Assembly: GCA_965153455.1 (NCBI GenBank)
Contig: OZ234495.1
Span: forward strand, 10,846,875 to 10,910,874
Direction: 5' to 3'
Source of the DNA: Sphagnum compactum
Lineage: Eukaryota > Bryophyta > Sphagnopsida > Sphagnales
Length of the DNA stretch: 64,000 bases
The position numbers were made by a program, and so were the translations under genes. Below the pieces are notes generated by a model, which saw only the letters and a list, made by a program, of their open reading frames with translations, had not been told where the DNA came from and did no database searches. Position 1 is the stretch's first letter. Each line of letters begins with the position of its first letter. This document shows positions 36,345-48,112 of this stretch, piece by piece.

Positions 36345-36480
36345 GCTACCATACCTATCAATGCTATCGGACCTATCGGTGTTATTGGGTCTACCAAACC
36401 TACCAGTTCTATCAAATTTATTGATGTTATCCAATTTACTGATTCTATCGGATCTATAAGTGCTACCAGAATTACCAAAA
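36345..36480. repeat. degenerate 9-bp repeat with both strands open
   Basis: Units of the form CTATCGG(T/A)NN give, on the plus strand (frame 36,165-36,566), a protein where Ile or Thr recurs every third residue (NAIGPIGVIGS then SSIKFIDVIQF). The opposite strand is also open. It lies ~500 bases upstream of a gypsy protease region, but I see no family relation. Short-unit slippage explains both the open frames and the pattern. Confidence 0.6.
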
Positions 36481-37016
36481 CCTTTTCGATATTAAAAGAT
36501 ATCACCGAAGGTGCAATCATACTAACATGTATCAAAAGTAGTCATAACCATTGTTTAATTTTTTAAACTTTGGATATATGTATAATAAAATGTTATTGTG
36601 AATACATTATGTACATATTATAACAATTGGAATCAATTTAATGAGTGAAAAATATGTATAAGGACTTTTAACCTCTTGTAAACATTGTTTAAAAGTTGCA
36701 TAAAAGTAACTTAAAAGTAGTTTTGACACCAAAAGCACAATTTGAAAATATTTTTTAATGACATATCTTGGGATCTTTTTATTATACACCTTAACATGAT
36801 AGTATTAAGAAATATTTAAAGATTTTTAAGGTTTTTTTGAAAGACACATTAAAAAAAATCTAAGAATATTCTAAGATAAAACAATGATTTAAGGGGGCAC
36901 ATGTGGCTCCTAATAGCATAGTTGGACCCCCTAACAATTGTTGGAGAGTAAACATACTCTTACTTGGGTCAATTCTTTAAGATTGTTCCAAATTTGAAAA
37001 ATATGTTGTTGTTAAG

Positions 37017-37808
37017 TTGGCCCTAAGAAGAAAAAATATCATCGCAACAAGACCTAATCTGGTTATTGTTTCAATGGTGATCGATCCTCACATGATTGTG
37101 ATACAGGTTCGAATGGACAAAAACATTGTCAAAAACCTCCTATTGGATGGAGGATCCAATGTGAACATCATGATGGAGGAATTTTGGGAACAGTTAGGAT
37201 TGCCCAGCCCTAAACTAACATCGTATACATTTCGGATGGTAGATCAAACCATCACCAAATTAGTTGGACTAATCAAGGACCTTGATTTCCAAATCCATGG
37301 GATTCCGTACATTGCGACCTTCATGGTAATGAAAAACATTGTTTTGGATTCCAATTATTCAATGTTCTTAGGCCGACCTTTGTTGCATAATGCACGTGTC
37401 ACCCATGATTGGGGGAATAATCTAATCACAATTGAAGGCAATGGAACAATGCGAACCATAGTTGTGACTAAACATTTGGATAGTAATACCAAACGTCACA
37501 AGGTTTTGCTATGTTATGATTTGACGAAAAGAATCACAGATGAAGAAGAAGAAATACTCTTTGTAACAGAACCAACTTTGTTTACGACTGGGACCATTAC
37601 ACTATCAAAATCGAAAATTCTTAATTTTTTGCAATACTTAATTAGTATAGAAGATCTTAGGTTTAACTTCCCACACTCTGAAGGACAAATCCATGTCGAT
37701 ATTACCCCAACATGCATCAAAGTCCAAGATTTGGATATTGCATGTTATACATTACATGATGATCACCATGTAAGACTCCTCAATTTGGGAACTATCCACA
37801 ACCTATAG
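37017..37808 (+). pseudogene. Ty3/gypsy retropepsin-like region of pol
   Basis: A 263-codon frame without an ATG start encodes a retropepsin-like domain. The flap region is preceded by NLLLDGGSNVNIM, where the usual Asp-Thr/Ser-Gly of the catalytic site reads Asp-Gly-Gly. It is followed by a fold-conserving FLGRPLLHNARVTHDWGN segment and an acidic linker towards RT. In an active element this protease cleaves the gag-pol polyprotein in virus-like particles. The frame itself is intact, unlike the RT that follows, so it is the least decayed part of this element. Its upstream gag was not found; the sequence just before it has no gag features. Confidence 0.7.
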
Positions 37809-39345
37809 ATGGTAAAGTTAAATGGAACCTTGAATGAACTAGTTGTTATGAACATTGAAACATTGCTCTAGGAGTATAACAACATTTTTGCATGGAATTA
37901 TACCGATTTCAAGGGAATCCCATCACATAAAGCTTGACATAACCATTGCACCTATTCATCAAGCAAGGTACTGAATGAACCCAAATTATGTTGCAGTAGT
38001 CAAGTAAGATTTGGAAAAAAAATTAAGTGTAGGCTTCATTGCCCTAGTGGAGAAAGCCAATTGGCTATTGCCAATCGTCATTATACTGAAAAAGAACAAC
38101 AAACTTAAAATCTACGTGGATTTTTTACGACTCAATGCTACAACCAAAAAAGATCCGTATCCTATACCCTTTATTGAAGAGGTTCGAGACGAGGTCGCAG
38201 GTCATGAGGTGTATTCATTTTTGGATGGAGTTTTTAATTATCACCAAATCATGATCACCCCCAAAGATAGGTACAAGACTGCATTCATCACCAATTAGGG
38301 AATATTTGTTTGGGTATTCATGCCATTTGGGTTCAAGAATGCTCCTTCGACTTATCAACAAGTGGTGAGTATGACTTTCAAAGATTATCTTGAAGTATTC
38401 ATGAAATTATTCATGTATGACTTCAAATCTAAACACCCATTTAACAAAGCTACAATTATGTTTTGATAAATGCAATGGATTTGCTATTAGTTCGAACCTT
38501 GATATATGCATGTTCCTTGTGCACTTAGGAGTTATCTTCGGTTACGTGGTATCCAAGGAAGGTTAATTATTGGATTTGAAAAAAAATCGACTATTGTTCA
38601 CATGCTTACATTGAAATCACCTAAAGACATTCAGGTATCAATGGCATGGCGTAATACTACTGATGTTTCATTAAAGACTTTGCATTTATCATGGCTCCCA
38701 TTACCAAGCTACTATGAAAGGCAAAGGTTTTTGAGTGGACAGTAGAATGCTAACAGACTTGGGAAAAGATCAAACATTACTACATGGACACACCAATCTT
38801 GATTTCACCCCATTGGGACCTAGAGTTTCATGTTTACACATATACCTCTAATATGGTAGTCAGTACTATGCTAGCACAGAACCTTACTAGAAATGTGACT
38901 AACCAATTGCCTATGTATTTTAATTGTTCAACCACAATGAATGGAATTATATGATGACTGAAAAGGAAGCACTCACAATCATGTACATGTATGTTCTCCA
39001 CAAATTTTGTCATCATTTGTTTGATAACAAATTCATTTTTTATGTGGACCATATGGTGTTATTATATTTGATCCGAAAACCTCATGTTTCAAGGAGAATA
39101 GCAAGGTGGCTACTTTTATTCTTCGAAAATAATTTTTTGATAATTTATAAACTAAGGAGATTTCATTTTGTGGCAGATGTTTTATCCCGAATGCCCAATC
39201 TCACAGAACAAAGTGGAGTTTTTGACCAAACAATGGACGCTATTTTTTTCCTCTTACAACTAGTGTGGCTATAGGAGATTTTCAAGTACCTATTTACCAA
39301 ACCGTTCATTATAATCAAGAACAAAAGAAAAAGCTAACATTGAGA
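37809..39345 (+). pseudogene. Ty3/gypsy reverse transcriptase and RNase H relic
   Basis: It continues the element at 37,017. RT motifs are split over frames: KIYVDFLRLNATTKKDPYPI, then YSFLDGVFNYHQIMI with motif A Asp, and FVWVFMPFGFKNAPSTYQ. At about 38,410 the catalytic loop reads FMYDF instead of FMDDF, so the first catalytic Asp is lost. RNase H follows (NKFIFYVDHMVLLYLIRKP and FVADVLSRMPN, 38,924-39,274). A linker to about 39,345 precedes an abrupt change of sequence. Many stops (TAG/TAA at former CAG/CAA positions) prevent translation. The integrase is missing. Confidence 0.75.
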
Positions 39346-40440
39346 GCTTTACGTTTTTCTTGACTAATTGTGGGAATTGAATTTTGGGGTCAGGGCTCAT
39401 GATATTCATTGTCATTTGGGGCTTCGATTGCCTCATCAAGAAATTTAGTGTCATTGTCATCATCATCATTATTGCGCCCTTCCTTTGTTTTTAAAATGTT
39501 TGTCCTTGCAAGGTTGTGATGATATTTTGCCTTGAACGTTTTGTCACAATTTGTTTAGTGGGATGTCATCCCTCAATATCCAAAATGTTGTCATCGGTAT
39601 GTGGTCATTCACAATCTTGTTTGTTTACAAAAACAACTATTATTTAATTAGTTGACCTTTTCCTTTGATGTGATTCAATGTGTGGACGAGTTTTGAATAG
39701 GTGGCCACAGTTCATGGAAGTTGCCACAATGGCTAATCTTGACCCCACATCAATTTCGAGCATTGAGGGTATTGATGCCATAGGTATTAGCTGATTGGTG
39801 CATGGTTAGATTTTAAATCATATTCTATTGATTTTGTGGGTCTTGCAACTTCATGATTTGAAGGACTTCGATGTGTAACTTGGGGTGCACTTACAATCGT
39901 GATCATATGTGGGTGCACTTGTGGCTTCGATGTAATATCTAATATGTTATCGATTACAATATTGGTAGGATTGATAAGTGGGTCAACTTGTATGTCTAAG
40001 GTGTTTATTAATGTGTGTTCTGTGTTCAGCTCTGGAATGATGATTTGAAATCATGGCATGTTTGAATTACTAGGGGGTAACATTTGGATGGAACCCATTG
40101 ATTGCATGGGTGTGTGTTGACTTGGGACCGTTGAAGCATGTACATCCGCAAGTGGGGGGGGGTGCATATGACACTTGAACATAATTGTCAAATATAAGCA
40201 TGTTTGGATTTGCATCGCCATTGTTGAGATGGTTGAACTTGCCAAACCATTGGATCAGACAACAATCTTGAAAATGGAATGTCATCGTCATTGGGGAATT
40301 CAAAGGTCATGTTGGTTTTCATCTTCATTTGACATTATGGGGTCCTCGCCTAATGACTTGTTTCATTTCCACTCATCAACATTGGACGTTGAATCTTTAG
40401 ACAACATATCTTTTCATACCATGCCGTCGGGTTGGTGTTA
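39346..40440. other. unidentified stretch between gypsy and hAT relics
   Basis: The gypsy match ends near 39,345 and the hAT match starts near 40,450. Between them the strand is rich in GTGG/TGGTT and has broken minus-strand frames (for example 40,245-40,051, His/Pro/Met-rich) that could be a diverged tail of the hAT element, but no motif confirms it. A run of nine or more G is at about 40,153-40,162. Confidence 0.4.
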
Positions 40441-41879
40441 GGTCGTTTTCATAAAAGCTTGTTATTAATGTATATGTACACCAAGTCTTCCATTTGATTT
40501 AATGTCAACCAATTTTGCATTTTGTTATGGACAAATGAATATGAATTCCAATTTCGCTCACAGGATGATGTAGAACACATTTGCGCCAAATATGATGGGT
40601 GCAAGTGTGCATCTACCAGCTCCAATCAAATCCCACCACTCATGTGGGAGAAAGTCGAGGTCCTTCACTAGGGGGGTGTCAGAAAAGAAAACCTCAATTT
40701 TCAACAAAATTTGAGAAGTTTTTAAAAGCTTGGGCATAGGCAGTTGGGGTACTAACTATTTTTTGCAAAATTATGTTTAATAGCTCCTTTACATTTACAT
40801 CATCATGTAGGTGAATTTCATCCAATAAATATGGATTGAGAAGAGCCCTTGCATAATGTAGGTCGATCATCAACATTTTCCACCTATGATAAAATTGATC
40901 TTTAATCACATTTATAAGGTTTGGTGGTAATTCAAATGATGGATCTTGTAATGATAAAACATGTCACACCAATGTTTTCATGAGGACCCACGCCCTCCTC
41001 ATGTAAGGTTGTTTACCATTGAATGCCCTTAATGACACTAAGATCGGTTCCACCATGTGCACAAAATGGGCACAAGTATCCCAAAACTCGTCCCTCCCAA
41101 TGTTAGCTTGAAAAACTCTCACCTTGGTGAATGACTTTTGATAATTGGTGCCATGAAATGTGTTAACAAAAGTTGTCCAATCAAGATTGGCAATACTTTG
41201 TTCAATGGTAGGTTGTAGTTTCAGCAACCTCTCAACCATTAAGAAATCGGTTGCAAATTGTGTTTCAATGGGGTTTTAAAACATTAGGTTGGTTCATAAT
41301 GACAAAATATTGTTAGTGGCATATGGTGTTATTGTATGAAAGAAACAATAGCTTTCACCTTTTTCACAATTCACTTCACACATGTTGTTTTCCCCTAATC
41401 TTCCAATAGCAAGTCTAGAAACTGAATAGCACAACCTTGAAAGTAAAGACTTGGAAAAAGATAGATTAAAAAATCAGCTACACTTTTCATGTTCGAAACA
41501 TTGTCTATATAAATTTGTACAATGTTGTTGACTTTAATTATTTCAATGTATCCAACCAATACATTACATATGTAATGGGCATCCTTCCACTCCCCAATTG
41601 TGTCAATGGAACCTATGAATACATTGCCACTTGGACAAGCAAACATTATGTTTAATAATGGACAATGTGCAATGTTGTCCCAACCATCAGAATAAATGGT
41701 TGTTCCATATTTGTGAATTGAATTCTTCGTCCTTTTAGTTACCTATTTATATACATCAACCTTGGATTGTTATAACAAATTTGTGCACAATCCATGGTAC
41801 GATGGGGGTTTGTGGTAGGTTTGAGATTTGGGCTTGTTTTCATAGTTTTAAAAAATGCTTGGTGTCACACAACATTGTC

Positions 41880-42800
41880 ACACAACATTGCTTTCATAGT
41901 TTTTAAAAATGCATGGTGTCACACCTCATAAAAGAAAGTTACTCACTTCTTGTCCAAATCTTATGTTTTGGCTAAATTTAATCCTTCAAGCAATATCAAA
42001 AGGTTGGAGTGTTGTTACTGGGGATCTATTAGGACCTTATGTGCTGTTTGTAAGTCAGGTGCAAGTTCGAGCCCCTTCCACTTAAGACATCAAAGCAGAT
42101 TTTCCTTCCATTGAAAGATTCTCATGCACCCCCAAACTCCTCAAGGGATCCAAAGGCGGGTCCCAGAGTGAAATAATGGAAGAAGAAAAGAGTTGGGGCA
42201 CATTCCTTAATTTGCAGCATTTCAAAGATAAGAAGGTGTGCTGGAGCTTCGGGATGGGATTAGGACGAACTCACAAGCGAGTCCCAAAATTGGGACTCTT
42301 GTTGTCCCAAGAATTTGGACGCTTATATTTTTTTCAAATCAAGTTTATTTTGAAAGTGCAAGGACAATATCTTATAGCCCTTGAAAGTATCTTTTTAACG
42401 ATGTATAACATGCTCCAATTGGACCTCATTTGGCCCCTGCTTTCAAAGGATTTCTGGTCAGGAATCAAATTCCTTATATGACTCCTACCTTTTTTTTTTA
42501 TCATAACTGCAAATCAGGTTTAAATTAATAATGCAAAAGCACTTTAAACATCACTTTAAGACCTTTCTAATGGTATCCTGGGGGCCCCATTTGGTTTTTT
42601 TTGCTTTTCTTACCAAGGTTCTGAACATTTGCAATTCTCACATAAGTGCAACTCCCAAAGTGAGAGTGCACTTGGGAGTTATTGGATTTCATCCCTTGCA
42701 CTCTCCCTCATTTGTGAGAGTGTGTTTCACACTTAAACATGTTTTTGCCCTCATGGGCCCTTGGATTTCATTCTTAGTTACGAACCCAATGTTAGGGTTG
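41880..42800. mobile_element. ~0.9-kb insertion inside the hAT relic 2 coding region
   Basis: hAT homology stops near 42,810 and resumes near 41,870; between lies unrelated DNA. At its 3' edge (41,837-41,925) a TTTCATAGTTTTAAAAAATG word with GGTGTCACAC is duplicated with ~54-bp spacing. Inside is a tRNA-like GTTCGAGCC box. Terminal repeats and a clear target duplication were not found, so the class is unknown. Confidence 0.5.
42015..42090 (+). repeat. tRNA-like / SINE-like promoter remnant
   Basis: CAAGTTCGAGCCCC at about 42,060-42,074 matches the RNA polymerase III box B consensus (GGTTCGANNCC). A weaker box A-like stretch lies about 40 bases upstream. A cloverleaf cannot be drawn with confidence, so a SINE head is likelier than a tRNA gene. 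Confidence 0.3.
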
Positions 42801-43115
42801 CGATAGATTCGATATTTCAATGGCCATGTCTTTTGTTCGCCCATCAAGGAAATGGGCTAGTACTTCCATGTCATTTAGTGTTAGAGGGAAAAGTCTACCA
42901 CATTGGGCAAATAGGGCTTTCACCTGTGGCTATGCCATTGAACACATTATAATTCCAGTTTGCCCATTACCATCATATTGATAGCCCAAATGGAACAACA
43001 TTATATCCTTGTAGTATGAAATGACATTGCCACAAAACTTGCATTCTATTTTACCTAGCTTGTTTTCTGGCATCAAATACCATGGACTCCACATGTTCAA
43101 CTTTCCTTCCATCAA

Positions 43116-44630
43116 AAGAACACAAAAAATAGGCTTGATTAGTATATTTTAAGTATTTAACAACAAGATCGAATTTCACCCATTCCATCCCAAGGTATAT
43201 GACTATGGTTGTTTATTAAATAACATAAGGCGTTGTGAAGAATTCTTACACACCTTCCACATGAAGATATGCATTCAGAAAACTCATTTGGGGGTGGAAC
43301 TACTATGTAGTTGTATTCTAATAAGTTATGGTGGTTCAATGTAATGTAATGAAGTTCACTAATAATCTAATGCGTTGTGTCCATTTGGAAAATACCAAAA
43401 CATTGTGGGAGAATCAAAACTCACCATGATGGGATGTGAAGGAACATTGTGTTGATGTTAAATCCATGTTCACGCTTGATGGTTGACTCCCCTTCGTTCC
43501 ATTCGTCATAATATCTTCATACAACCTCCTAGTCTAACAAACATTGGGTTTTCGAAAAGCTAATATTAAAAGGAGTAATGTTACAAAATATTATAAGTTT
43601 TTATTTCTGAAATCAAGAGTTATGCTTCGAAATAAAAAAACTATTTGGACCAAATTTGAGGAAAAAACAAACAGTTTCAACCCCCTCTACTTCCAGCAAG
43701 TGTAGTTTCCGTGCAACAAACTCGATGTTGCTGAAATTTTGGGAGAACATTTTACACCTCCTAAACTAAAACTGTTTAAAGTTTGAAACAAATCCAATAA
43801 TGGATTTGAGAGGAATAACTATTTTAAATAAGAATTCAGAGGCTTGTTCATGGAAATCCTTCCATGAACCCCACTACAACTACTTGCTACACACAACTTC
43901 CTTCCATGCTTTTTGTTTGCACACATTTTTTTTTGAACAACACTTTTTCACACATAAGAACTATTTTTTTTCTCACACACTCATTCTCCTCCTTTTTCTC
44001 CCAAAAAAACACACAAGATACCATTCTTCTTGGTAAGCCTCCCATGACCCCTCCTTGAGCTTGTTCTCCTTATCCAATGAAAATTTGGAATCCTTCCTCC
44101 AATTAATGGCCTCCTCATCCTTCATGAACCAATGAGAATCGAGAATGATTTTTCTATCCTATGTAATTTAGGATGAGAATATTTATGCCCAATGAAACAT
44201 TAAGAAGGTTCTGTTCTCCAATTAAATAGGATGATAATCCTCATGACCAATGGAATTGGAGGACTCATTCTTTTCTTTATCTTGGACATTTTGATGGGGG
44301 TCTTGAACTCAATCATTGTCAATTTCGTCCGTTTGACTTAACATCCTACTTCTTCATCCTAATTATTCTAAGTAACTAACTATTGGAATAATTTACTGGT
44401 AGTAATAAGTAACCATCCTTGAGTTCCCATTTGATTAAATCAACTCAACGGTAGTAATAACCTTTTCATGCACCATTTATTTTTTTAATATTCTTTAGTT
44501 ATTCTTTACCGTGTCCTAAATAATTATGTAATACATAGTAAATTAGAATAAAATTTGGAATTACAAGGATTCCCATGTACTTCTAGATCCACCATCGATA
44601 TTAGGGCTTCACAAATTCGTTGGAACTAAG
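43116..44630. other. spacer, CT-rich towards the downstream frame
   Basis: The region before 43,500 may be the remaining 5' part of hAT relic 2, but no motif proves it. Positions 43,900-44,060 are pyrimidine-rich (TTTTTTCTCACACACTC). Positions 44,050-44,300 contain repeated TCCTCATGACCAATGGAA-like words. No gene is recognised before the ATG at 44,631. Confidence 0.45.
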
Positions 44631-45302
44631 ATGTCCAGGTTTTCACGTAATTCCGTCGTCACTGCCACGCCTTACGCCTACCCTAATTTCTTGAATAAAG
44701 GCAACGACTCCCTTCAAATGCAAGCACCAAATTATTTCGACTACCCTTCGATTTTTGCTGATGCAGGTGAAAATTTAGTCATGGCGGATGATGTCGTTAC
44801 GCCCTCGAATCCTCTAGTTGCACCAATAGAAAAGGAAGAGCTTGAAAAAACACCGCTTGATGAAGCACCGCTTGACGTGAATGTTTCTCAACGATCGTGC
44901 GAAGAAAAATCGTCCAGAAGAGTGGTGCACGCTCGAGTCGATCGTTCGGCATGGGATCGTCAATTGTCTCTTAACCCACATGCCTTAGCAATCTATTTAG
45001 AATTTGTTCTTGCTCGTGGAACTGTGCCAGAAAGGTTTGAAGAATGTCAATGTGAAAACAATAATGTTCGTCTTCATTGTCAAACTTGGGTTCCCGATGA
45101 TGGCCATTATCGTTGGCTAGAGGCCCAATCAACCCCTTTTCCATGGATCATCGAGCCGAATACCTTGCTCGCACCATTCGTCGCATTCTGGATTTTTTGC
45201 AATTGTGATCTATCCCTTTTAAGTCGTTTACTAGGTTGTAATTCACCTGAGGCTACTCAGATGAAAATGTTAATACTTAAGTTTGATTTTGATTATAAGT
45301 AA
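44631..45302 (+). CDS. hypothetical protein of 223 residues
   Basis: An uninterrupted ATG-started frame ends at TAA (45,300-45,302). The first ~60 residues are Asn/Tyr/Pro-rich; residues ~65-95 are acidic (EKEELEKTPLDEAPLD). A basic patch (KSSRRVVHARVDRSAWDRQL) then leads into a mixed region with four Cys in a CQCENNNVRLHC setting. The end is hydrophobic (APFVAFWIFCNC) and may already be intron or shifted sequence. No known family is recognised and no signal peptide is evident. The frame keeps many CpG dinucleotides (for example TCGATCGTTCGG), unlike the decayed elements around it, so a real gene, a captured gene piece or a young element are all possible. Confidence 0.35.
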   Translation: MSRFSRNSVVTATPYAYPNFLNKGNDSLQMQAPNYFDYPSIFADAGENLVMADDVVTPSNPLVAPIEKEELEKTPLDEAPLDVNVSQRSCEEKSSRRVVHARVDRSAWDRQLSLNPHALAIYLEFVLARGTVPERFEECQCENNNVRLHCQTWVPDDGHYRWLEAQSTPFPWIIEPNTLLAPFVAFWIFCNCDLSLLSRLLGCNSPEATQMKMLILKFDFDYK

Positions 45303-45868
45303 GAGTCTTATAAAAGTGAAAATTAAATAAGGATGTATTAGGACTACATCCTAGAAATCTTACAAGTACATCATTAGTGCTTGAAGATTATTCTATAGAC
45401 TAATTTAATATTGTCATGGCGAAATGTTAATGTTAATTATGGGCTTGTATTCCCAATATATTAGTAAAATCACATCTAATTCTACATCCCTTTTCACCTT
45501 TCTACAACCTAAAAGGATAATGCATTTTAAAAGGTTTATTAGGTCCTAAAACTAACTAAGTGTTACATCATCTTAAATAAAAAAGTTCTCTACGCTTGGA
45601 AATATCCAAAGGCTAATTCAACTATTAATAATTATTACTTGGAGGTTTATAAAGATTCAAATCATTATCACTAAGGAAAGTTATGGAACTAAAGCTTAAC
45701 AATTTGTTGAATCATAATCCATCGCTCATAGGCGCACACACTTCAAAGGAGAAAGTGAATTGAGATTACGAGGTTTTTTAAGAATTATTAAACAATAACA
45801 AATTCTATCGTCAAATCAATGGTGGAGATTAATCCATTGTCAATTGGACAATCAAAATCCAGATGTAA
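45303..45868. other. AT-rich spacer, nothing recognised
   Basis: Only short open frames and no repeat structure are visible between the hypothetical frame and the hairpin cluster. Confidence 0.5.
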
Positions 45869-46115
45869 GGCAATCAAAAAAATATTTGGTCACCACATGA
45901 TTGACAATGGAAAACTTTCCATTGCCACAATATTGGTGACAAAAAGCTTCTAGATGTCATAGGATTGGTGATTGAAAGTTTTCAGTCACCACAAGAATGG
46001 CAACTGAAAATATTCAATCGTTAGAGAATTGACGATCAAATTTTAGTCGTCATAGGATTGGTAATTGAAATTTTTTTGGTTGCCATCCTACAATGACCAA
46101 ATTTGTTTTCGGTTG
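45869..46115. repeat. cluster of imperfect hairpins (subterminal-repeat type)
   Basis: Five consecutive ~30-45-base segments are each imperfect palindromes: GGCAATCAAAA/TTTGGTCACC, CAATGGAAAA/CTTTCCATTG, GGTGATTGAAAG/TTTTCAGTCACC, GACGATCAAA/TTTTAGTCGTC and GGTAATTGAAA/TTTGGTTGCC. Closely related arms in alternating orientation are typical of subterminal regions of CACTA or similar transposons, where transposase binds. No terminal motif was found beside it. Confidence 0.65.
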
Positions 46116-48112
46116 CTAATTATAAGGGGGGTAGTTCGGGTGTAAAGAAGTTTTTTCTTGTGTTAGGTTTGATAGATGTGACCAATGTGTTAAAACAAAT
46201 GTTAACGTGATGCTCAATGGAAAATGATTGTTTTCACATTAGCTTTGATAACCCTAATTACAACCATTTACATAACAAAGTACTCACAGTTATCTTGTTT
46301 TGCAATTGTGCAAAAACTGCAATTTTTTTTTTGATATTGTGTATGAAATGAAATGTTAAAATTGTTGTAGGATAGATTTTGCAAAAGAAAAATAAACATG
46401 TTAGAACTTGGAATTAAGAACTTGAAATTTTAATAATCACAAAGAAAAAAAATTAAAACAACATAAAAAGAATAATGAAAGACAAATAACACAAAATATA
46501 CAACAATAGAAAAGATAAAATATATAACAAAAATTGAAAAAATTAAATAAAAAAAATCCTAATAAAAGTTTGATGTTAATGTCCAAAGTTTGAGAGCTCC
46601 AAAACTTGCACATGTGAAAAGGGGAAAACACAAAACAACAACAACAAACTGAACTCAAAGTAATAGAAATGGACTAAAAGTGAAGGAGGATGGGCTTGAT
46701 ACTGAAGCAATCACATTCAAAGCAACAACAACTCAAAGCTATCGCTCAAAGTTATAGCTCAATTCAATGGTGGTAGGCAACTCTCAAAGCACCAAGCACA
46801 AGCAATGACAAAGCTCGAAATGAAAGTGATGGAAAGAAAAAAAACAAAAACCATGCACAAAAACAACAAAAATTCCAGAAAAACAAACAAGAAGAAAGAA
46901 TCTCAAAGTTTAATGCAAAACATAAGAAAGCTTAAGCAAATGAAGAAAGAAGTGAAGATCATGAGAAAAGCAAAGCCTTTTATCATTGGGGAGGCAATGG
47001 GTTTGCAAGACGACAATTGCAAGCCCTTCAGGTGCCGCTGGGAAATATTTGGATCCCTTATCACTTGCCTTTAAGAAACTAAAAAGTTTATAAACCTCAC
47101 CTAACCTAGTTAAAATTTAAACGCTTGAAATATGGTGTGAGAATTGGACCTGGGTTAAGCCATTGATGGCACTGGGTTTGATGCTTTCATTTAAAAAAAA
47201 ATCTAACCAGTTCTCAAGGTTAAATTCTCACTTGAGTGAGAACTGATCGACCAATTATCAGACCAGGTATGATATAATGTGATGCTTGCTACTTCTCTCT
47301 TTGAGGACTGAACTGAGAACTGAGCTGGTACCTAGGGGGTTTTGTGATACCCACCCAACACTTGTATGGTCTGCCCTTGATCACCCAGCCTTCTTACCCA
47401 CCCAACACTTGTATGGTCTGCCCTTGATCACCCAGCCTTCTCAGCTAGGTTTTGCCAATGGCCATAACCTAATAATTCCTAGACATGAAGCAGCTGATCA
47501 ACAAAATTTCATTGAACAACTTTGATAGAATCGATGGAAAAATGGAATCTGATGATGTAGTATGATGGGCTTAGTTAGTGGCCGGCACCACACCCTACAT
47601 CACCAACCATGATTCCCAGAAAACCATAGCAGAAGCAGCAGTGCCAGCTTTCCCATTTGGTGCTACTCTCAGTTGAGTGGAAATTTTAATAACTCAAGAG
47701 AAAGAAAATAAAACTTTTGCCCAAAAATTAAAGGTTGGGACCAAAACAACTCATATGATTAAGTTTTGGTTTTAAAAGGTGAAAAATGAAGTGGTCCCTG
47801 CTGCAGGAGCACTGGAGCAGCACCGTATCCTCCAAACAAAAATTCAAAAACATCCTGAGAACATCATATTTGAGTCATTTTGAATTTTTTTTGGTGAATG
47901 GGGGCATCTGTGATTGGTCCATTACAAAACAGAGTGATTAAACTTTGACCAGTACCAAAATAGATATATAGTATTCCTCTCCTGTGAGCTAGTTATGTAG
48001 ATTACAAGAGTTGAACTGAGCTGAGGGCAAAAGATATGGGACAAAGTATGGTGATGTTGGGAACACATTGGGAAAACCAAATTCCAAAAAAAATCCATAC
48101 ACTCACAACCAA
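46116..48112. other. spacer with a 47-bp duplication
   Basis: An A-rich stretch spans 46,380-46,990; its Lys/Asn-rich open frame (46,805-47,074) reflects composition. Two 47-bp copies (CACCCAACACTTGTATGG...) lie at 47,349-47,442. No gene is recognised. Confidence 0.5.
47349..47442. repeat. 47-bp tandem duplication
   Basis: ACCCACCCAACACTTGTATG followed by GTCTGCCCTTGATCACCCAG occurs twice in direct succession (starts at 47,349 and 47,396) and is almost perfect, so it is recent. Confidence 0.9.

Larger units (their letters stand above)
40450..43115 (-). pseudogene. hAT-family (DUF659-type) transposase relic 2, split by an insert
   Basis: The minus strand gives a BED-type zinc finger first (43,115-42,930: CKFCGNVISYYKDIMLFH) and PQVKALFAQCGRLFP to about 42,810. 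After a ~0.9-kb foreign insert the protein resumes: SDGWDN...LLNIMFACPSGNVFIG, the DUF659-like core GEWKDAHYICNVLVGYIE (catalytic-core RNase H fold), YFQGCAIQFLDLLLED (41,395), MVERLLKLQPTIEQS (41,239) and DQFYHRWKMLMIDLHYARAL (40,909). A WWDLIGAG...LAPI region and a VYVYTN-like end near 40,460 close it. Residue order matches a full-length hAT transposase. Stops such as those after LLLED kill it. Its divergence from relic 1 suggests a different hAT lineage. Confidence 0.8.

Noticed and set aside
36165-36566. A 133-codon frame considered as the gag of the gypsy element at 37,017
   Set aside because: No zinc knuckle or gag motif; most of the frame is a 9-bp repeat and the opposite strand is open as well.
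46437-46658. Cys/Phe-rich minus-strand frame that looks like a membrane protein
   Set aside because: It is a translation of an A-rich low-complexity stretch; no start context or family.
46805-47074. Lys-rich plus-strand frame resembling a nuclear basic protein
   Set aside because: Composition follows the A-rich DNA; no domain or conservation can be argued.
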